The notes beneath the pieces are model-generated. The model worked only from the letters and a program-made list of their open reading frames with translations. It was not told the origin of the DNA and searched no databases. Source: AV133 sp035567015 (GTDB lineage Bacteria > Verrucomicrobiota > Verrucomicrobiia > Chthoniobacterales > UBA10450). From it: a DNA stretch of 10,188 nucleotides. The DNA lies in assembly GCA_035567015.1 (NCBI GenBank), contig DATMPQ010000267.1, positions 1 to 10,188 of the forward strand. Direction: 5' to 3'. Shown here one piece after another: positions 7,970 through 10,188 of this stretch. Within the stretch, counting starts at the first letter, position 1. Each line of letters starts with the position of its first letter. The position numbers were made by a program, and so were the translations under genes.

Positions 7970-9148
7970 TTATTTTTTCGGCTCGGGCGGTGAAGGCGTT
8001 GGCTGCGCAGGCGGAGTTTCCTGCTCAGGAATTGGCTGGACCTTCATTCCCGCTTGCAACAATTGCAGACGCGTAGACACAACTTTCTCGCCGTCCTTTA
8101 GTCCGTTTTTCACGATTCGTTTGCCTTCGAAAATACTCCCGGTCTCAAGGGTGCGACGTTCAATGGTGTTATCAGGTTTCACCACGAACGCGTACTTCAG
8201 CCCTTGTTGCGAGCCGATCACCCTGTCCGCAACCAATGCAGCCCGATAAGGCGTTGCTCCGGCCACGCGCACGCGTACGAAAAAACCCGGCGTGATGAGG
8301 TTAGGGTCCCAATTTTTTAGAACCATGCGCGCCCGGACCGTTCCGGTGCTGGGATCAAGACGGTTGTCAACGAAGTCGACGTAACCTTCGTGCGGGAAAT
8401 CGGTCTCGTTGCCAAGCTCAACCCATGCCGGAATCTTGGCCGTGCGTGCGCTCACGCGTTTCCCTTGCTCGGCCAGCTTTACGTATTTCAAAATCGCGTT
8501 CTCATCTGCGTCGACCTTTGCATAAATCGGATCAATCGAGACGACGGTAGTAAGGACGCTCTCTGCGCCGGCGCCTGGCTGGACCAGATTACCGACGGTA
8601 ATGCGCTGGTCGCTCACTCGGCCATCAACGGGCGATTTGATTTGGGTAAATTCCAAATTCAGCGCGGCGGAATTCTTGGCCGCCTCGGCCGAACTCTTTG
8701 CTGCCGCGGCACCTTGATACGTTGCAGCTTTCTGGTCGAACTCGCTCGCCGAGATCGTGTTCTTGTCCCGCAGTTCCTTCGCCCGGTTCAGTTCAATTTG
8801 CGCAAGCTTGAGCTGCGCATCCATGCGATCGACCTCCGCTTTCGCGCGGTCGAAGTCCGCCTGATAAGGACGCGGGTCGATCACATAAAGCAGATCGCCC
8901 TTCTTAACGATCGCGCCGGCTTCAAAATGAATTTCTGTGATATAACCCGACACGCGCGGCCGGATCTCGACCGATTCAACCGGATCCAGTCGCCCGGTGA
9001 ATTCGTCCCATTCGTTTACTTCCTTCTCGCTGGCAGTGACGACGTTCACGGGCAATGGCGGCGAACCCTTGTTCGCAGGCGATTTGTTGCAATCAACAAC
9101 AATCAGAGACACCGCAGCAAATGCCGCGACTGTGAATAGTCGTTTCAC
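7970..9148 (-). CDS. RND efflux periplasmic adaptor (membrane fusion protein, first copy, MFP1)
   Basis: AcrA/MexE-type adaptor, 392 aa. An N-terminal hydrophobic signal (KRLFTVAAFAAVSLIVV) is followed by DC at residues 19-20. The Cys suggests a lipoprotein, but Asp in the position before it is not the usual Gly/Ala/Ser, so lipidation is uncertain. The first lipoyl half is at about 60-92 (RPRVSGYITEI, VKKGDLLYVIDPRPY) and the helical hairpin at about 95-163, rich in Ala/Lys/Glu. The second lipoyl half is at about 164-190 (LEFTQIKSPVDGRVS), the beta-barrel at about 200-298 (DPSTGTVRARMVL, TPGFFVRVRV) and the membrane-proximal domain to about 370. A proline-rich tail ends the protein (ETPPAQPTPSPPEP). 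The start is GTG 9148, with no good ribosome binding site. A TAG lies in frame 18 bases upstream, so no earlier start is possible. It is followed at 19 bases by RND1, its presumed partner. Confidence 0.93.
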   Translation of the reverse strand: MKRLFTVAAFAAVSLIVVDCNKSPANKGSPPLPVNVVTASEKEVNEWDEFTGRLDPVESVEIRPRVSGYITEIHFEAGAIVKKGDLLYVIDPRPYQADFDRAKAEVDRMDAQLKLAQIELNRAKELRDKNTISASEFDQKAATYQGAAAAKSSAEAAKNSAALNLEFTQIKSPVDGRVSDQRITVGNLVQPGAGAESVLTTVVSIDPIYAKVDADENAILKYVKLAEQGKRVSARTAKIPAWVELGNETDFPHEGYVDFVDNRLDPSTGTVRARMVLKNWDPNLITPGFFVRVRVAGATPYRAALVADRVIGSQQGLKYAFVVKPDNTIERRTLETGSIFEGKRIVKNGLKDGEKVVSTRLQLLQAGMKVQPIPEQETPPAQPTPSPPEPKK

Positions 9149-9166
9149 TTTATCGAGACCGTGCGA

Positions 9167-9238
9167 CTACGCTTTGAAGAATGCGAGCAATTCCTCGTTC
9201 ACTTTGTCCTTTTGTGTTGTGCACATTCAATGCGCCGC
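9167..9238 (-). pseudogene. Decayed C-terminal tail of a protein, copy A (upstream of MFP1)
   Basis: In the 107-base gap between the NTF2-like gene and MFP1, one frame reads RAAH, a TGA, then MCTTQKDKVNEELLAFFKA and TAG. The AH-x-C pattern followed by a VN..L..F helix is like the end of alpha/beta hydrolases such as the 3-oxoadipate enol-lactonase group, where the His is the catalytic one. The TGA directly after the His and the absence of any upstream body make this a scar, not a gene. A related segment precedes MFP2 (4623-4689). The hydrolase origin is an inference from about 25 residues; the relation between the two copies is seen directly. Confidence 0.45.
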
Positions 9239-9255
9239 GCGACCTGCAGTCGCTG

Positions 9256-9582
9256 CTAATCAATTGTCAGAGCTACGATTTTATCGTTCTTAATGGCGAA
9301 ACGGTAATCAAGGCTAACCGGGCTTCCATCAAACGTTCCCGATACCTCGACTGCAACGATCACTTCTGGATCACGGTCTTTGATACTGAGTGGCTTGAAC
9401 TGGAATTTGTATCTCTCGATTGTCTTGGCAATCCAGCCCTCAATGGCTTTTTTTCCATGCAGTGTCTCTCCCTCGTCGCGGACAACCGCCTCATCCGAGA
9501 AGCAGGCAAGAATGGAATTTACGTCATGCTTGTTGCTTGCATCGACATACTCTTGAACGATTCGAGGCAGGTTGATGTTCAT
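9256..9582 (-). CDS. NTF2-like / SnoaL-like small protein
   Basis: A 108-aa protein with no signal peptide, so probably cytoplasmic. The N-terminal helix and loop (VQEYVDASNKHDVNSILACF followed by SDEAV) and HGKKAIEGWI at about residues 42-51 match the start of the nuclear transport factor 2 / SnoaL fold. The rest alternates like the curved beta-sheet of that fold (VIVAVEVSGTF, LDYRFAIKNDKIVALTI). The family covers small-molecule isomerases, cyclases, hydrolases and non-catalytic ligand-binding proteins, so function cannot be read from the fold. The length is at the short end of the family but complete. ATG 9582 lies 21 bases after the reductase stop, with a weak GGCGAG before it, so the two are probably co-transcribed. 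The gap downstream to MFP1 is 107 bases, the second longest in the block. Confidence 0.82.
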   Translation of the reverse strand: MNINLPRIVQEYVDASNKHDVNSILACFSDEAVVRDEGETLHGKKAIEGWIAKTIERYKFQFKPLSIKDRDPEVIVAVEVSGTFDGSPVSLDYRFAIKNDKIVALTID

Positions 9583-9603
9583 GCCGATACTCGCCGTCGA
9601 TAC

Positions 9604-10188
9604 TTATGCCATAATCCGGTCGGCCATCCCGCCATAGATCAATCCGCGAGCCAGGTCTTTGGTGTAAATGTCGTACGGAAAACCAAGTTCAATCCGGCTG
9701 GCTTCGTCGAGCGTCTTTAATTGGTCGGCGGAAAAAGAAAGATCGATGCTCGCAAGATTATCCTCGAGCTGCGAGAGCTTGCGCGCCCCAACGATGGGAA
9801 TGACTGGCACTGGTCGAGATCGCAGCCACGCCAGCGCGACTTGCGCCATACTACGACACACCTGATCGGCGACCGCTTTAACAGCAGTGATAATGCGCTC
9901 CGTTCTTTCTTCTTCCGGCATGAACTGCTTCATCATATCGCTGCTCATCCGCCCGGGTTCAGAAGAACCGCGACCATGATATTTACCGGTAAGCACACCG
10001 CGGGAAAGCGGTGACCACGCGGTCACTCCGAGCTTGAGCGCCTTGGCCGTTGGGATCAGTTCTCGTTCAACCGTCCGCTCCAGCAGGCTGTATTCAATCT
10101 GGAGACCAACGAATGGAGACCAGCCGCGCAGCGAAGCCAATGTGTTCGCCTGCGCGATCCACCAGGCCGGGGCGTCGGAAATCCCGAC
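9604..10188 (-). CDS. Aldo/keto reductase, C-terminal 194 residues (cut by right edge)
   Basis: The frame is open to base 10188 (first visible residues VGISDAPAWWIAQANT), so the gene starts outside the window; the TTG at 10140 is internal, not a start. Visible family hallmarks are VGISDAPAW, the barrel strand QIEYSLLERTVERELIP, LGVTAWSPLSRGVLTGKY, and the NADP(H)-binding stretch PIVGARKLSQLEDNL near the end. These place it in the large monomeric aldo/keto reductase superfamily (TIM barrel, NADPH-dependent reduction of aldehydes and ketones), close to the yeast/bacterial 'oxidoreductase, aryl-alcohol dehydrogenase-like' members. The catalytic Asp, Tyr, Lys and His lie in the missing N-terminal half, so activity cannot be confirmed. 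It is the first visible gene of the block and is followed at 21 bases by the NTF2-like gene. The substrate is unknown. Confidence 0.92.
   Translation of the reverse strand, partial: VGISDAPAWWIAQANTLASLRGWSPFVGLQIEYSLLERTVERELIPTAKALKLGVTAWSPLSRGVLTGKYHGRGSSEPGRMSSDMMKQFMPEEERTERIITAVKAVADQVCRSMAQVALAWLRSRPVPVIPIVGARKLSQLEDNLASIDLSFSADQLKTLDEASRIELGFPYDIYTKDLARGLIYGGMADRIMA

Noticed and set aside
8390..9139. Plus-strand open frame of 249 codons
   Set aside because: It is antisense to MFP1, with no family resemblance and Arg/Cys-rich composition; a shadow of the real gene.
9218..9225. 8-bp palindrome TGTGCACA in the gap before MFP1
   Set aside because: It lies inside the scar sequence, has no second copy in the window, and an 8-bp palindrome is expected by chance; not enough to call an operator.

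Overview
The window is one transcription-like block on the minus strand. Every gene I can support reads right to left, with short gaps and no convincing terminator or promoter between them. In reading order the block holds: the C-terminal part of an aldo/keto reductase cut by the right edge (10188-9604); a small NTF2/SnoaL-like protein (9582-9256); a first periplasmic adaptor (membrane fusion protein, 9148-7970) and its RND permease (7950-4750); a second adaptor (4591-3410) and a second RND permease (3406-236); and the N-terminal part of a small predicted membrane protein cut by the left edge (231-1).

Two RND (HAE-1 type) permeases, each preceded by its own adaptor, mean a Gram-negative (diderm) bacterium. 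GC content is moderate to moderately high by eye. Protein style and gene order would fit a soil Verrucomicrobiota or Acidobacteriota genome, but that placement is a low-confidence impression and no marker gene is present.

The two adaptor-permease pairs should each form the inner-membrane and periplasmic parts of a tripartite proton-driven exporter. No outer-membrane channel (TolC/OprM type) is encoded in the window, so it must lie outside it or be shared. Both permeases keep the proton-relay residues (Asp-Asp in TM4, Lys in TM10, Arg after it), so both look functional. They differ in the switch-loop region of the porter domain, which suggests different substrate ranges. The reductase and the NTF2-like protein upstream could make this a combined modify-and-export cluster, but no substrate can be read from the sequence.

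The most unusual structure is not a whole gene. The gaps in front of both adaptor genes (about 9167-9238 and 4623-4689, minus strand) carry related sequence, about 42 of 54 aligned bases over the best part by hand count. The sequence reads like the decayed C-terminal tail of one protein, possibly an alpha/beta hydrolase, ending just before the adaptor start. The adaptors also share their first residues (RLFTVAA). This points to duplication of a unit that once was tail + adaptor + permease, with the tail left as a scar in both copies.
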